From: Verrucomicrobiota bacterium | GTDB taxonomy: Bacteria; Verrucomicrobiota; Verrucomicrobiia; Chthoniobacterales; UBA10450 | Assembly: GCA_003218375.1 (NCBI GenBank) | Contig: QHNH01000011.1 | Location: 1-64,000, forward strand | Length of the DNA: 64,000 nt | Reading direction: 5' to 3' | In this document: positions 27,601 to 36,106 of the stretch, piece by piece | Position numbering within the stretch: position 1 is the first letter of the stretch | Layout of the letters: each line of letters begins with the position of its first letter | Translations under genes and position numbers: made by a program | Notes under the pieces: model-generated | What the model was told of the DNA's origin: nothing | The model's database searches: none | The model's input: only the letters and a program-made list of their open reading frames with translations

Positions 27601-27674
27601 TTTCCCACGGAAAGTTGTACGTCCTCTGCGCGTTTTCGGACCGCGTTCGGCAGCTTGAGCTGCGCGGCAAATAA
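24666..27674 (+). CDS. Large polytopic membrane protein with C-terminal NHL beta-propeller
   Basis: The 1002-residue protein begins with about a dozen hydrophobic helices (residues 1-560) resembling the YYY/DUF2298 and GT-C type membrane glycosyltransferases. NNEWSDFGPNTAIIQSF and HYPHFSGETIRYHFLFYF lie in the first long loop. An Ala/Pro-rich cytoplasmic or periplasmic loop covers about 305-350. Residues 565-720 form a soluble domain, and from about 728 there are five to six NHL repeats (FPRGIAADHSGNILVADTNN and similar). GT-C enzymes use polyprenyl-phosphate sugars; the propeller may bind glycan or protein. Enzyme activity is an inference. Confidence 0.75.
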   Translation: MLALLYLVLAIYLGDQVSRRFFRFVTVAQRCATAVLVGLLLSTWFTYIASWIFGRTRLPLLWGDLCFFAVAVVSIWLLRRQARRQFGHDAQFIQPRTPGSAFWDWITLLAFLVFACWMMFATLDFKGGTLLIGNNEWSDFGPNTAIIQSFAVGHNFPTHYPHFSGETIRYHFLFYFQAGNLTFLGLNLAWSLNLLSILTLVSTLALLMALGQSLFRSRAVGRIGAALFFFHGTLSFVSFLRGQPSVAAAFHSILALKDFLPSGYPYRGELWGIWTQVVYLNQRHFASAVGILLIVLLFLIDRYRQHAAAKAAAAPAPVAVSPSEPEASIASVGGDTITPSPEIPSPPEPVPTPYLFARLRQLISVVIVFDKSFVFAGCLLGLLPFWNALVFTACFAILASLFLLFPCRRQMVALGITTALLALPQLILLRSGGVQTPTHSLLHWGYIIEPPTLANVIRYIGFSFGLKWALILVALAFATWFQRRLFLALCAMYAMTFCLEMSLETLANHKYLNIWLIVSNLFVAYGIWRLWKIKPRWLAIVTGPVAVLVTAGIVVGGAIDLAAIHNCYWIQIKYVGDPLVKWVQENTKPHDIFLSDRYVNHQILLAGRRLFYGWPSFSWGAGYDTTQRDNDYRELFESTDPYAVLRLLYRHRIAYVAIDDAVRHNHEFIKRPNEELYSLNFPKVWEDKANQYAGLVIYKVPVPPPKVLKRPNPARLQALLMQIPPVTMFQGGKGVGRGQFDFPRGIAADHSGNILVADTNNNRIQKFSPAGVYLNMFGSPGQNAGELREPNGIAADSKGNIYVADVANHRVQKLSADGRFIAQWRGPALGFYGPRDIWITPDDFVYVVDQGRARIVKLDTNGVVLATWGSQGPGDGQFDEPTAVAVDHKRDRIYVADPHNRRIQIFDTNGKFVAKWTINEWLPTGWSFQDLIVDPEAERLYLTSPATDEVLVYDLAGIKLRALKPEPPNNLEGAAGLALSHGKLYVLCAFSDRVRQLELRGK

Positions 27675-27743
27675 AGCCGAATTGCCTTTTCCCGTGCCGC
27701 GAAAAAGCTTAGCCATCTAAGCCACGCGCCAGAGCGCCGAGCC

Positions 27744-28697
27744 ATGGAAACCGAACGCCCGCCTCTTATCTCCCTGGTTGTGCCACTTCATAAGGAAGAG
27801 GCTAACCTTCGCGGGTTCCTTTCCAGCGTAACCAGCGAGTTGGGCAAGACCGGCTGCCGCTTCGAATTGATCATCGTCGATGACGGCTCTCCCGATGACA
27901 CCTGGAAAATCCTTTCCGATGAAGCCCGCACCATGTCCAACCTGCACGGTCTCCGGTTGAGCCGAAACTTCGGCAAGGAGCTTGCCCTTTGCGCCGGCTT
28001 GGAACGGTCCCGTGGCGATGCTGTCATTGTCATGGATGGCGACGGCCAGCATCCACCCGGGCTTTTGCCGGAAATGGTGCGGCTGTGGCGGACCACCGGC
28101 GCCGACATCGTGGAAGCAGTGAAGACCAAGCGCGGCCCGGAATCATTTTCCGGCCGGATGGGTGCGCTGCTTTTCTACGTGGTGTTGAACAAGCTCGCCG
28201 GGGTGAATTTAAAAGGCGTCTCGGATTTCAAGCTGATGAACCGAAGAGCCGTCGATGCCTGGCAGCAGATGCGAGAGCGCAACGTCTTCTTTCGCGGGAT
28301 GACAGCCTGGCTTGGGTTCACCCATGTCAAAATCCCGTTTGAAGTTCCGCAGCGAACCGCCGGAACCACCAGCTGGTCGTTTCCTACCCGCTTGAAGCTG
28401 GCGCTTACCGGTATCTCGGCCTTCTCCTCGCTCCCGCTCCAGTTCGTCACGATTGCCGGGTTGTTGTTCTTCGGCTTTTCGGTGCTCTTCGGGATTTACA
28501 CCCTGGTCCTGCAACTTACCGGAAGATCGGTGAGCGGGTTTGCGACCGTTATCCTTCTGTTACTTATCATCGGCAGCCTGTTGATGCTAAGCCTTGGTAT
28601 TATCGGCGAATACCTGGCGCGCATTTACGAAGAGGTTAAAGGTCGTCCTCGCTATGTCATTGCAAGCTCAATCGAGCCCTCCAGCCCTTCAGAGTGA
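27744..28697 (+). CDS. Polyprenyl-phosphate glycosyltransferase (GtrB/DPM1-like GT2)
   Basis: The 317-residue protein has a GT2 domain: ISLVVPLHKEEANLRGFL, ELIIVDDGSPDDTW, and the DxD motif VIVMDGDGQHPPGLLPEMV. Two to three C-terminal membrane helices follow (about 235-300), ending near IIGEYLARIYEEVKGRPRY, which is the GtrB/ArnC-type signature. These enzymes load a sugar onto undecaprenyl phosphate. That would provide the donor for a GT-C enzyme such as the preceding gene. Its stop overlaps the next gene's GTG start. Confidence 0.9.
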   Translation: METERPPLISLVVPLHKEEANLRGFLSSVTSELGKTGCRFELIIVDDGSPDDTWKILSDEARTMSNLHGLRLSRNFGKELALCAGLERSRGDAVIVMDGDGQHPPGLLPEMVRLWRTTGADIVEAVKTKRGPESFSGRMGALLFYVVLNKLAGVNLKGVSDFKLMNRRAVDAWQQMRERNVFFRGMTAWLGFTHVKIPFEVPQRTAGTTSWSFPTRLKLALTGISAFSSLPLQFVTIAGLLFFGFSVLFGIYTLVLQLTGRSVSGFATVILLLLIIGSLLMLSLGIIGEYLARIYEEVKGRPRYVIASSIEPSSPSE

Positions 28698-29428
28698 TAC
28701 CTTTCCCGGCGTTTCCGAAGCAACGACAGCCTCTTCCGCCGGAATACGCCGCGATCTATCTTCAGCATTATAGGAACAGTCGCGAAGGTAACTCCCAGAT
28801 CCTCGGCCTGGCTCAACGGGCAGAGCGCTGGATGCACAAGAAGGTCGCGGCCGACGTCCAAGAATCGGGGCCGAAGGCGACTCTCGAAATCGGGGCCGGA
28901 AATCTCAACCAGCTCCCCTATGAGCCACGCACGACTCCCTACGACATTGTCGAGCCTTTTCGCGAGCTCTATGAATCATCGCCGCATCGTGGCCGAATCA
29001 GGAATATCTATAACGACGTCGCCCAGATCCCGGCTTCGAACCGATACGAGCGGATAACGTCCGTTGCCGTTCTCGAACATGTCTGCGACCTGCCCGTATT
29101 AGTGGCTAGAAGCGCTCTGCTTCTGACTGAAGCCGGCACCTTCCGCGCCGGGATCCCGAGTGAAGGAACCATTCTCTGGCGTCTGGGCTGGCGCATGACT
29201 ACCGCCCTCGACTTTCGCGCCCGTTACCACCTCGACTACAAAGTTCTCATGCGTTACGAACACGTGAACACCGCGCGCGAGATCGAGGATGTGCTGCGCT
29301 ATTTTTTTGGTAAGGTGCGCGCCCGCGTCTTCGGCTTCGCGCGCGTGCTATCCTTCTATCAATTCTTCGCCTGCTCGCAGCCGCAGCTTGATCGTTGCCG
29401 AGAGTATCTTCGGCGCGCGCTCCCATAG
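28694..29428 (+). CDS. SAM-dependent methyltransferase-like protein
   Basis: The 244-residue soluble protein has a class I methyltransferase motif I (ATLEIGAGNLNQL at about 62-74), an acidic YDIVEPFRELYE strand-helix and the ITSVAVLEHVCDLPVLV motif. Translation starts at GTG overlapping the GTGA stop of the upstream glycosyltransferase, so it is translationally coupled and is likely to modify the same glycan or lipid. The C-terminal half is less typical. Confidence 0.75.
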   Translation: MIPFPAFPKQRQPLPPEYAAIYLQHYRNSREGNSQILGLAQRAERWMHKKVAADVQESGPKATLEIGAGNLNQLPYEPRTTPYDIVEPFRELYESSPHRGRIRNIYNDVAQIPASNRYERITSVAVLEHVCDLPVLVARSALLLTEAGTFRAGIPSEGTILWRLGWRMTTALDFRARYHLDYKVLMRYEHVNTAREIEDVLRYFFGKVRARVFGFARVLSFYQFFACSQPQLDRCREYLRRALP

Positions 29429-29464
29429 GTCGCATAGGTCACATACGACCTATTTCCCGAACGT

Positions 29465-31600
29465 TCACTTCTTCTTAAACACCTCGACCGCATTCCAGGT
29501 GGCATCCGGCGGTTGTTTTTCGTATTCGAGCGAGCGCTCCAGATACATCTTGGCCAGGGCATCATCGGGATAGAACTCGAGGAACTGCGAAAAGAGAATC
29601 TTCGCCTGGGTGAAATCGCGCTCGCGAAATTTTCGGAACCCAGCCTCGTAGGTTTCGAGGCGGTGCAGAAATTCCTCGTCCCTCCGATCCTTTGTCACGC
29701 CAATCAAGGTGGAGATTTCCACCGGCTCGGTTTTGCCTTTTACCTGGACGAGCGCCACGCTGCGCAGATCGAATTCGTCCCGGATCAATTCAGCGGCCCG
29801 GGCGCCGACCAGAATATCGACCGCGTAGGTGCGGGTGAGAGCCTCCAGACGGGAAGCGAGATTGACCGCATCGCCGATCACAGTCGGATCCGCCTTCTCC
29901 TGGGAGCCGATGTTGCCGCCGAGGACATCGCCGTGGTTGATCCCGATCCCAAAATGAAATGGCGCGATGCCGCGCGCGGCCCACTGCTCATTCAGCGCCG
30001 CTAACTCCCGCCGCATCGCCAGCGCGGCGCGCGCGCACGCCTTCGCATCCTCGGCCACGCCGCGACTGCTCACGTTCCCCCACACCGCCATCACGGCGTC
30101 ACCGATAAACTTATCCAGGGTCCCGTTATTCTCGAAGACCGCGCCCGTCATGCGGCTGAGATATTCGTTGAGTTGCGCCACGAGTTTCTCCGGATCCGCG
30201 CTTTCGGTGAGGGTCGTGAACCCGACGATGTCCGAGAACAGGATCGTGGCCGGAATGCGCACGCCGCGCAGGCTGCTGTAAAAGCTGTCGGGATTATCGA
30301 GAATCTCCTTCACGAGATTCTTGGAAACATAGCGCTCGAGGGTCCGGCGGGTCCGCAGCTTCTCCATGCGCTCAAGCACGAACTCGAAGCCTAACGAGAG
30401 AAATCCCGCGGCGAGAAATGCCGAAAGCACTGGAACAACTACCACCAGCAATCCCGTGCGATCGTAGCTGACCCGCGCAAAGGCGAGATATGCGCCCGCG
30501 ATCGCGAGCAGGCTGATCACAGAAATCAACGGTCGCCCCGCGAACGAGATCAACAGCCACGCAAGAGCAGCCGCCGCTGCCACCAGCATCAAATCGGTCC
30601 GCTCCGAAGTCGGATAGAGGAAGTCGTGGCCGATTGTTGCCGCCATCGCGTGGATGTGCAAAGTCGGCCCCGGCGTGTCCGGACTCATCGGCGTGGGGAC
30701 GAAATCGTGCGCGATCTGCGAGGACGCGCCGACCACTACGATCTTGTCCTTGAAGAAGGCGCCGCCGCCGAAACCGTCCCCGCTCGTTTGCGATTGTGGG
30801 ACAGGCGCATTCCAAATCTTCGGATCGAATACCTCATAAAGCGGTTGCGCCGGATAGGCATCGTTCGCGCCGAACCGGAATTGATGAGGGTAAAAGTCCC
30901 AGAACACGTCTTTCTCGTGTCCGAGTTTTTTTAGCATCCGGGCCGACATCGCATAATAAATTTCCTGCGACGGCTGCGACTCCTGGCCGGCCAAAAGCCG
31001 ATCCGAAACCATGTATCGGACGCTCCGGACCTTGCGATCGAGCGGGTCGGAGAAGAAAATTACGAACCCGACGCGGTCATCCAGCAACGCCGGCGGCGGA
31101 ATGAGACTGGCATTCGGCAGCACGGCCTGCATGCCCTTGGAAAAATCGAAGTTCGCTCCGAGGACGACCCGGTCGCGGTACCGGTCGAGCGCCTCATGGA
31201 AAATCGCGTCGCCGTCGTTCGGTGGATTGGAGACGAAGTCGAACATCACGGCGCGTGCTCCTGCGCCGAAGAGCCGATCGAGCAGGAGAGCCCAGACTTC
31301 TCGCGACCACGGGTAAGGCCGTTCCGTCATGAGTTGCAACGCGCGACTGCTCGCCAGCTCTTCCGGTGAAAATGGCGGCAGTTCGAGGGTGGACTGATCG
31401 ATCCCGAGGAAAACGAACTCCGGATGGGTCCGCGCCTTGCGGCCTTCGCGCTGGAGAAAATCCTCGAAGTTCTGTTCCTGGGTCCAGATGCCCGAGAGAA
31501 ACGGCAGACTTGGAAAGAAATGCCCGACAAAAATCACCGCCGCGCAAAAGGCGCAGATTACTGCTACGACGATGCGGCGATGTCGGGCCATCCAATGCAC
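29465..31600 (-). CDS. Membrane adenylate/guanylate cyclase with CHASE2 sensor
   Basis: The 711-residue class III cyclase has an N-terminal helix (VVAVICAFCAAVIFVGHFF), a large extracytoplasmic CHASE2 domain (about 35-325), three transmembrane helices (about 335-410) and a cytoplasmic cyclase domain from about 455. The first metal Asp is in ATILFSDIVGFTTL, the second in KFIGDAVMAVWGN. Later motifs are FGIGINHGDVLGGNIG and TVIGDAVNLASRLE. A short C-terminal TPR-like helix region ends it. It makes cAMP or cGMP in response to an external signal. The gene stands alone. Confidence 0.9.
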   Translation of the reverse strand: MHWMARHRRIVVAVICAFCAAVIFVGHFFPSLPFLSGIWTQEQNFEDFLQREGRKARTHPEFVFLGIDQSTLELPPFSPEELASSRALQLMTERPYPWSREVWALLLDRLFGAGARAVMFDFVSNPPNDGDAIFHEALDRYRDRVVLGANFDFSKGMQAVLPNASLIPPPALLDDRVGFVIFFSDPLDRKVRSVRYMVSDRLLAGQESQPSQEIYYAMSARMLKKLGHEKDVFWDFYPHQFRFGANDAYPAQPLYEVFDPKIWNAPVPQSQTSGDGFGGGAFFKDKIVVVGASSQIAHDFVPTPMSPDTPGPTLHIHAMAATIGHDFLYPTSERTDLMLVAAAAALAWLLISFAGRPLISVISLLAIAGAYLAFARVSYDRTGLLVVVVPVLSAFLAAGFLSLGFEFVLERMEKLRTRRTLERYVSKNLVKEILDNPDSFYSSLRGVRIPATILFSDIVGFTTLTESADPEKLVAQLNEYLSRMTGAVFENNGTLDKFIGDAVMAVWGNVSSRGVAEDAKACARAALAMRRELAALNEQWAARGIAPFHFGIGINHGDVLGGNIGSQEKADPTVIGDAVNLASRLEALTRTYAVDILVGARAAELIRDEFDLRSVALVQVKGKTEPVEISTLIGVTKDRRDEEFLHRLETYEAGFRKFRERDFTQAKILFSQFLEFYPDDALAKMYLERSLEYEKQPPDATWNAVEVFKKK

Positions 31601-31812
31601 GGCGCGATTTTAGGAGCAGCCCTAGGCGCGGCCAATCCAATTCTGCCGCCACCGCTTCGAGAAACAATTTGTGATTTCGACCGCGCTCGCTACTTTTCCC
31701 GCCCGCGCACGCCGATGCGTCGCGTCGATCTGCTCACCTGGTCCCGCACCGCGAGGCCGAATCAGCGAATGAGGTCGCGCAGATCATGAACGAAAAAACA
31801 ATTCGCTGAAAG

Positions 31813-31846
31813 AAGGAGTCCCGAAGCAATTCGGGGCTAAAACAAA
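31813..31846 (+). promoter_or_regulatory. rplT leader: stem-loop between Shine-Dalgarno and start codon
   Basis: AAGGAG (31813-31818) lies 28 bases before the rplT ATG, too far for normal use. A hairpin CCCGAA-GCAA-TTCGGG (31820-31835) sits between them; folding it brings the AAGGAG to within about 12 unpaired bases of the start. A seven-codon open frame (31786-31809) precedes it. Such a bridge could make initiation structure-dependent. Confidence 0.45.
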
Positions 31847-32230
31847 ATGCCAAGAGCTACTAATGCTCCCGCCAGCCGGGAGCGACGCAAACGCGTCCTC
31901 GACCAGGCCAAGGGTTACCGCGGCCGCCGTTCCAAACTTTTCCGGTACGCGAAGGACGCGACCATGAAGGCCAAGTATTGGTCGTATCGCGACCGCAAAA
32001 CGCGGAAACGGACTTTCCGTTATCTCTGGATCCAACGGCTCAACGCCGCCGTCCGCGCGCAAGGCCTCACCTATAGCCGGTTTGCCGAAGGCCTGAAGGC
32101 CGCGAACATCGGGCTCGATCGCAAGATCCTTTCCGATCTCGCGATCACCGACGAAGCCGCATTCAAGGGAATCGTCGAGCAGGTGAAGACCGCGCTCGAG
32201 AACAAAGCGAAAGCGAAGAAGGCGGCGTAG
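31847..32230 (+). CDS. rplT: 50S ribosomal protein L20
   Basis: The 127-residue basic protein matches L20 throughout: [60 protein letters not shown] and [21 protein letters not shown]20 is an early assembly protein of the large subunit and in many bacteria represses its own operon. It leads rplT-pheS-pheT. Neither infC nor rpmI precedes it, although they usually do. Confidence 0.97.
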   Translation: MPRATNAPASRERRKRVLDQAKGYRGRRSKLFRYAKDATMKAKYWSYRDRKTRKRTFRYLWIQRLNAAVRAQGLTYSRFAEGLKAANIGLDRKILSDLAITDEAAFKGIVEQVKTALENKAKAKKAA

Positions 32231-32236
32231 CCAGTC

Positions 32237-32313
32237 GATTCGTGATTTGTGATTCGCTAAATCGTGAATCGATTTTCACGATGTAACGATTTACGATTTT
32301 ACGATTCACGGTC
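32237..32313. repeat. Short-word inverted array (family E, copy 2) between rplT and pheS
   Basis: GATTCGTGATTTGTGATTCG (32237-32256) and AAATCGTGAATCG words are answered by CGATTTACGATTTTACGATT and CACGG (32288-32313). It starts 6 bases after rplT and ends within the pheS ribosome-binding region, so it lies inside the transcript and may attenuate or stabilise it. Confidence 0.75.
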
Positions 32314-32316
32314 CTC

Positions 32317-33333
32317 ATGCCACACGAGCTGGAACAACTGCACGACGCGGCGCTGGCGGAAGTCGCAGCCGCGGCGGACGAGCAGACGCTCGAAGCTGCT
32401 CGCGTCCGTTATCTCGGCCGCGCCGGCAGCATTTCGGCGTGGGCCGAGCGGATGAAATCGCTCAGCAAGGACGAGAAGCCGGTTGTCGGAAAACTGTTGA
32501 ACGAAGCGCGGACTGCTGTGACCGCGGCTATCGCCGCCGCCGCCGAAAATCTCCGTGCCGTCAAGGAAGCGCGCGAGCTGGCGAACATCGATATTTCCCT
32601 GCCCGGCACTGCTAGCGAACTCGGCAGCCTGCATCCGCTCACCCAGATGCTCGACCGCTCGATCAGCATTTTTCGCCGAATGGGTTTCGCGCTCGCCGAA
32701 GGCCCGGACGTCGAGACGGAGTGGCATTGCTTCGACGCCCTCAACACGGCGCCGGATCATCCGGCACGTAACGAACAGGACACATTTTATCTACCCGACG
32801 GCCGGCTCCTCCGCACCCACACGTCCACCGTCCAAATTCGCACCATGGAAAAAGCGCCGCCGCCGATCCGCGTGATCGCACCGGGCGCAGCCTATCGGCG
32901 CGATGAAGTGGACGCCACCCACAGCGCGCAGTTTCACCAGATCGAGGGTCTTTACGTCGACGAGAAGGTGAGCATCGGCGACCTGAAGGGGACACTGGAA
33001 TTTTTCCTGCACGAGCTTTTCGGCGCCGATACGCAAGTCCGTTTTCGCCCGCATTATTTTCCGTTCACCGAACCGAGTTTTGAGATCGATGTGAAATCGA
33101 AAGCGCTCAAGGGCGGTGAGAAATGGCTGGAGATGTGCGGCTGCGGCATGGTGCATCCGGCCGTATTCGAGCAGGTGAATTCCGCGCGCGGCGACGACGC
33201 GTACGATCCGGAGAAATGGAGCGGGTTCGCCTTCGGGCTCGGGATGGATCGACTCGCCATGATCCTGTTCGGCATTCCCGACCTGCGCTACTTCGCCGCA
33301 AACGACCTGCGTTTCCTGAGGCAATTCGCATGA
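32317..33333 (+). CDS. pheS: Phenylalanine--tRNA ligase alpha subunit
   Basis: The 338-residue class II synthetase subunit has an N-terminal coiled coil (about 1-85) that binds tRNA. The catalytic motifs are motif 1 around HPLTQMLDRSISIFRRMGF, motif 2 as YRRDEVDATHSAQFHQIEG and motif 3 as FAFGLGMDRLAMILFGIPDL. It forms a heterotetramer with PheT, encoded next. The intervening 140 bases are mostly repeat B1. Confidence 0.97.
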   Translation: MPHELEQLHDAALAEVAAAADEQTLEAARVRYLGRAGSISAWAERMKSLSKDEKPVVGKLLNEARTAVTAAIAAAAENLRAVKEARELANIDISLPGTASELGSLHPLTQMLDRSISIFRRMGFALAEGPDVETEWHCFDALNTAPDHPARNEQDTFYLPDGRLLRTHTSTVQIRTMEKAPPPIRVIAPGAAYRRDEVDATHSAQFHQIEGLYVDEKVSIGDLKGTLEFFLHELFGADTQVRFRPHYFPFTEPSFEIDVKSKALKGGEKWLEMCGCGMVHPAVFEQVNSARGDDAYDPEKWSGFAFGLGMDRLAMILFGIPDLRYFAANDLRFLRQFA

Positions 33334-33345
33334 GTGCGGGAGTTT

Positions 33346-33452
33346 CGGAACATAGACTTTCAGTCTGTGCGCCCAGCGGAGTTGTACTCTGCTGCCACGT
33401 TTGCAGCGGACAGAATGTCCGCTGGGCGCACAGGCAGGATGCTTATGTTCCG
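33346..33452. repeat. Four-hairpin palindromic element, family B copy 1
   Basis: The outer ends CGGAACATA/TATGTTCCG are inverted, followed by the shared TGTGCGCCCA/TGGGCGCACA. Outer hairpins: left ATAGACT-TTC-AGTCTGT, right ACAGGCA-GGA-TGCTTAT. Inner hairpins: CAGCGGAGT-TGT-ACTCTGCTG and GCAGCGGAC-AGAAT-GTCCGCTG. It begins 12 bases after the pheS stop codon and lies inside the pheS-pheT operon. Copies are at 36645 and 47613. Confidence 0.9.
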
Positions 33453-33473
33453 CAACACATTGAAACGGTTTAA

Positions 33474-35825
33474 ATGAAATTCTCCGTTAACTGGCTAGGC
33501 GATTTCGCAGAGCTGCCGCCCGGCGTCGATGACCTGGCGGAATTGCTCACGCTCGCTGGGACCGAGATCGAAAACATCGAAAAGCGCGGCGCGAATTTCG
33601 ACAAGGTCGTTGTCGCGCAGATCAAAGCTTCGGCACAGCATCCGAACGCGGATCGCCTGAGCGTCTGTCAGGTTGATGACGGGAGTGGCCAACCACGCCA
33701 GATCGTGTGCGGCGCGAAGAACTACAAGGTCGGCGACAAAGTTCCTCTCGCCCTGCCCGGCGCAGTGCTGGTGGGCGACTTGAAAATCAAGCCGAGCAAC
33801 CTGCGTGGCGTCGAATCGCAGGGGATGCTTTGCAGCCCGAGCGAGCTCGGACTCTCCGAAGACAGTGATGGCCTTCTGATTCTTTCGCCCGAAGCGAAGA
33901 TCGGCGAACCGATCGCGTCCTTGTTTCCGGAAGACACGATCCTCGATGTCGAGATCACGCCGAACCGCGGCGATCTCCTGAGCCATTTCGGTTTGGCGCG
34001 CGAGATTGCAGCGCTGATTGGAGCCGCGACGCCCTCGTCGCGGATGGTGACCGATGTCGATCAACCGGCACGAGGGCGTGCCGGCTCCATCACGATTTCG
34101 GCGCCGAACGCATGCCCATTTTATTCCGCGCGCCGGATCGAGAACATCAAGGTCGGGCCGAGCCCGGATTGGGTCCGAGCCCGGCTCGAATCAGTCGGCC
34201 TGCGTTCCATCAACAACATCGTAGACATCACGAATTTCGTGATGCTGGAAATTGGCCAGCCGCTCCACGCTTTCGACGCGGACAAATTAACCGGCGCGAT
34301 CAATGTCCGCATGGCCAAGGTGGGTGAAAAATTCCTGGCGCTCGATGGAAAAACTTACTCGTTAGGCGAGCAGGACCTCGTCATCGCCGACGACGCGCGT
34401 GCTGTCGGGATCGCCGGCGTTATGGGCGGCGAAGACACCGGCGTTACCGATTCAACGAAGACCTTGCTGCTGGAAAGCGCGTTCTTCGATCCGGCCAGTG
34501 TTCGCCGCACCGCGCGGCGCCTGAATCTGCCGAGCGATGCGAGCTACCGTTTCGAGCGCCGGGTCGATCCCGGGATGGTCCTCGCTGCCTCTAATCGCAC
34601 CGCGGAATTAATGCGCGAAATCGCAGGCGCCAATCCCGCGGCGGAAATCGCGACGAGCGGCGCGCTGCCAGCATCGCCGCCGGATGTTTCCTTGCGTTAC
34701 GAGCTTTGCAACGAAGTCATTGGCATTTCTCTTCCCAAAGAGCGGATCGAAAAAATTCTCCAGGCTTTCGGGTTGGAGAAAGCATCCGGCAACAGCGCGG
34801 AAAGTTCATGGCGCATTCCCAGTCATCGCTTCGATCTGCAACGCGATGTCGATCTGATCGAGGAAGTCGTGCGGGTGTTCGGAATCGAGAATATCCCCGG
34901 ACGGGACCGCAGCCGCTTCACCCCGGAGTCCGAGGCGGATCGCGGCCATGATTTTGAATCCCGTTTGCGCGCGCGCTTGGCGGGGCGTGGACTGGCCGAG
35001 GTGCGGACGTCGAAATTGATTTCCCGCCAGGCAGCCGAATTTGAGAACGCGATTGAATTACGCAATCCGCTCAACGAGGACCACGCCGCGCTTCGACGAA
35101 GTTTCGATCTTTCCCTGCTTGATGTGTTAGCGCGCAATGTTCTGGGCGGAGCTCAGCGCGTCGCCATCTTTGAAGTGGGGCGAGTATTTATTCCTCCCGA
35201 GGGAAGAGAAGAGCGCCATCTGGGAATCCTTCTCTGGGGAAATTCGGCGCCGACCGCGCACTGGCATTCGGATAACCGCATCCTCGATTATTTCGACCTC
35301 AAAGGCGTGATCGAATCGGTCATCCCGTCTGCGTTCTTCAAGCGGGTGGAGCGACCCGATCTGGTGCTGGCGGTCGAAATCTGGCGAGATGACGAGCGAA
35401 TCGGTTTCGCCGGCCAGATCGTTTCCGAACGCACGAAGACGATTGGCCCGACTCACCCGGTCTTATTCGCCGAGTTGAATGTCGATTCGGTCGCCCAGCT
35501 GGGAAGCGGGCAAATATTTCGCGAGATCGAGAAATTCCCACCGATCACGCGCGACATCGCGATGATCGTGCCGGAAAATTTGAGTCATGAAAAAATTCTC
35601 TCGACGATCGTGGGCGCGAACGAGCCGCTCCTGGCGAGCGTGGAACTGTTCGATGTTTTCGGCGGAAAACAAGAACAAAATTTTGGCGCGGGAAAAAAGT
35701 CGATGGCATATGCGTTGACATACCGCGACAAAACTCGGACACTGACAAACGAAGAGATCACCGTGGTCCACGCGAAGATTCGCGAGCGGTTGCAACGGGA
35801 ATTGGGCGTGGAACTCCGGGAGTAG
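33474..35825 (+). CDS. pheT: Phenylalanine--tRNA ligase beta subunit
   Basis: The 783-residue protein has the bacterial PheT plan. An EMAP-type tRNA-binding domain (about 40-150; VVVAQIKASAQHPNADRLSV) comes first, then the B3/B4 editing domain (about 210-390), the B5 domain, a catalytic-like core and the C-terminal FDX-ACB anticodon-binding domain (FPPITRDIAMIVPENLSHEK near 685). It charges tRNA-Phe together with PheS and edits Tyr-tRNA. It closes the rplT-pheS-pheT unit; the 6S RNA follows. Confidence 0.97.
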   Translation: MKFSVNWLGDFAELPPGVDDLAELLTLAGTEIENIEKRGANFDKVVVAQIKASAQHPNADRLSVCQVDDGSGQPRQIVCGAKNYKVGDKVPLALPGAVLVGDLKIKPSNLRGVESQGMLCSPSELGLSEDSDGLLILSPEAKIGEPIASLFPEDTILDVEITPNRGDLLSHFGLAREIAALIGAATPSSRMVTDVDQPARGRAGSITISAPNACPFYSARRIENIKVGPSPDWVRARLESVGLRSINNIVDITNFVMLEIGQPLHAFDADKLTGAINVRMAKVGEKFLALDGKTYSLGEQDLVIADDARAVGIAGVMGGEDTGVTDSTKTLLLESAFFDPASVRRTARRLNLPSDASYRFERRVDPGMVLAASNRTAELMREIAGANPAAEIATSGALPASPPDVSLRYELCNEVIGISLPKERIEKILQAFGLEKASGNSAESSWRIPSHRFDLQRDVDLIEEVVRVFGIENIPGRDRSRFTPESEADRGHDFESRLRARLAGRGLAEVRTSKLISRQAAEFENAIELRNPLNEDHAALRRSFDLSLLDVLARNVLGGAQRVAIFEVGRVFIPPEGREERHLGILLWGNSAPTAHWHSDNRILDYFDLKGVIESVIPSAFFKRVERPDLVLAVEIWRDDERIGFAGQIVSERTKTIGPTHPVLFAELNVDSVAQLGSGQIFREIEKFPPITRDIAMIVPENLSHEKILSTIVGANEPLLASVELFDVFGGKQEQNFGAGKKSMAYALTYRDKTRTLTNEEITVVHAKIRERLQRELGVELRE

Positions 35826-35850
35826 TTCTTTGACAGGCGGCCGGGAGTTT

Positions 35851-35905
35851 TCCATTGAGGGTTGGGATGGAAACCAGTGCTTTTCGCTCAACTCTCAACC
35901 GAGAA
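35851..35905. repeat. Short-word inverted element (family J)
   Basis: TTTTCCATTGAGGGTTGGGA is followed by CTCAACTCTCAACCGAGAAC, an imperfect complement. It lies between pheT and the 6S RNA gene, where the 6S promoter would be expected. It resembles family H at 23719. Confidence 0.5.
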
Positions 35906-35919
35906 CTTTCGACCAATTT

Positions 35920-36097
35920 ACCCTGCGGTGTTCGAGATTACAGGTGTGATTCCCGAACCGATATTTCATTAGCTATAGGAGGCTTGGTCGCGCGGTGAAG
36001 ATGACATGCCTTAATTGGAAGTCAGATGCGCTCGCGACGGTCGTCCGCCCGTTACCGAAAGGGAACGGGAGATCCGCCTAAACGGCATTTGCGGGGT
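35920..36097 (+). ncRNA. ssrS: 6S RNA
   Basis: This 178-base stretch has the 6S plan. The closing stem ACCCTGCGGTGTTCG pairs with GGCATTTGCGGGGT, and the very conserved CCGATATTTCAT (about 35957-35968) sits on the 5' side of the central bubble exactly as in E. coli 6S. A long irregular hairpin follows with GGAGGCTTGG and CCTTAATTGG, and a distal part ends in CCGTTACCGAAAGGGAACGG. 6S RNA mimics an open promoter and sequesters the housekeeping RNA polymerase in slow growth. A strong terminator follows at once. The precise ends are estimated. Confidence 0.85.
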
Positions 36098-36106
36098 AAT
36101 ATTTTG

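Noticed and set aside
31601-31785. Missing rpmI or infC hidden upstream of rplT
   Set aside because: I read all frames here and saw no L35 or IF3 sequence; only part of an antisense shadow frame is open.
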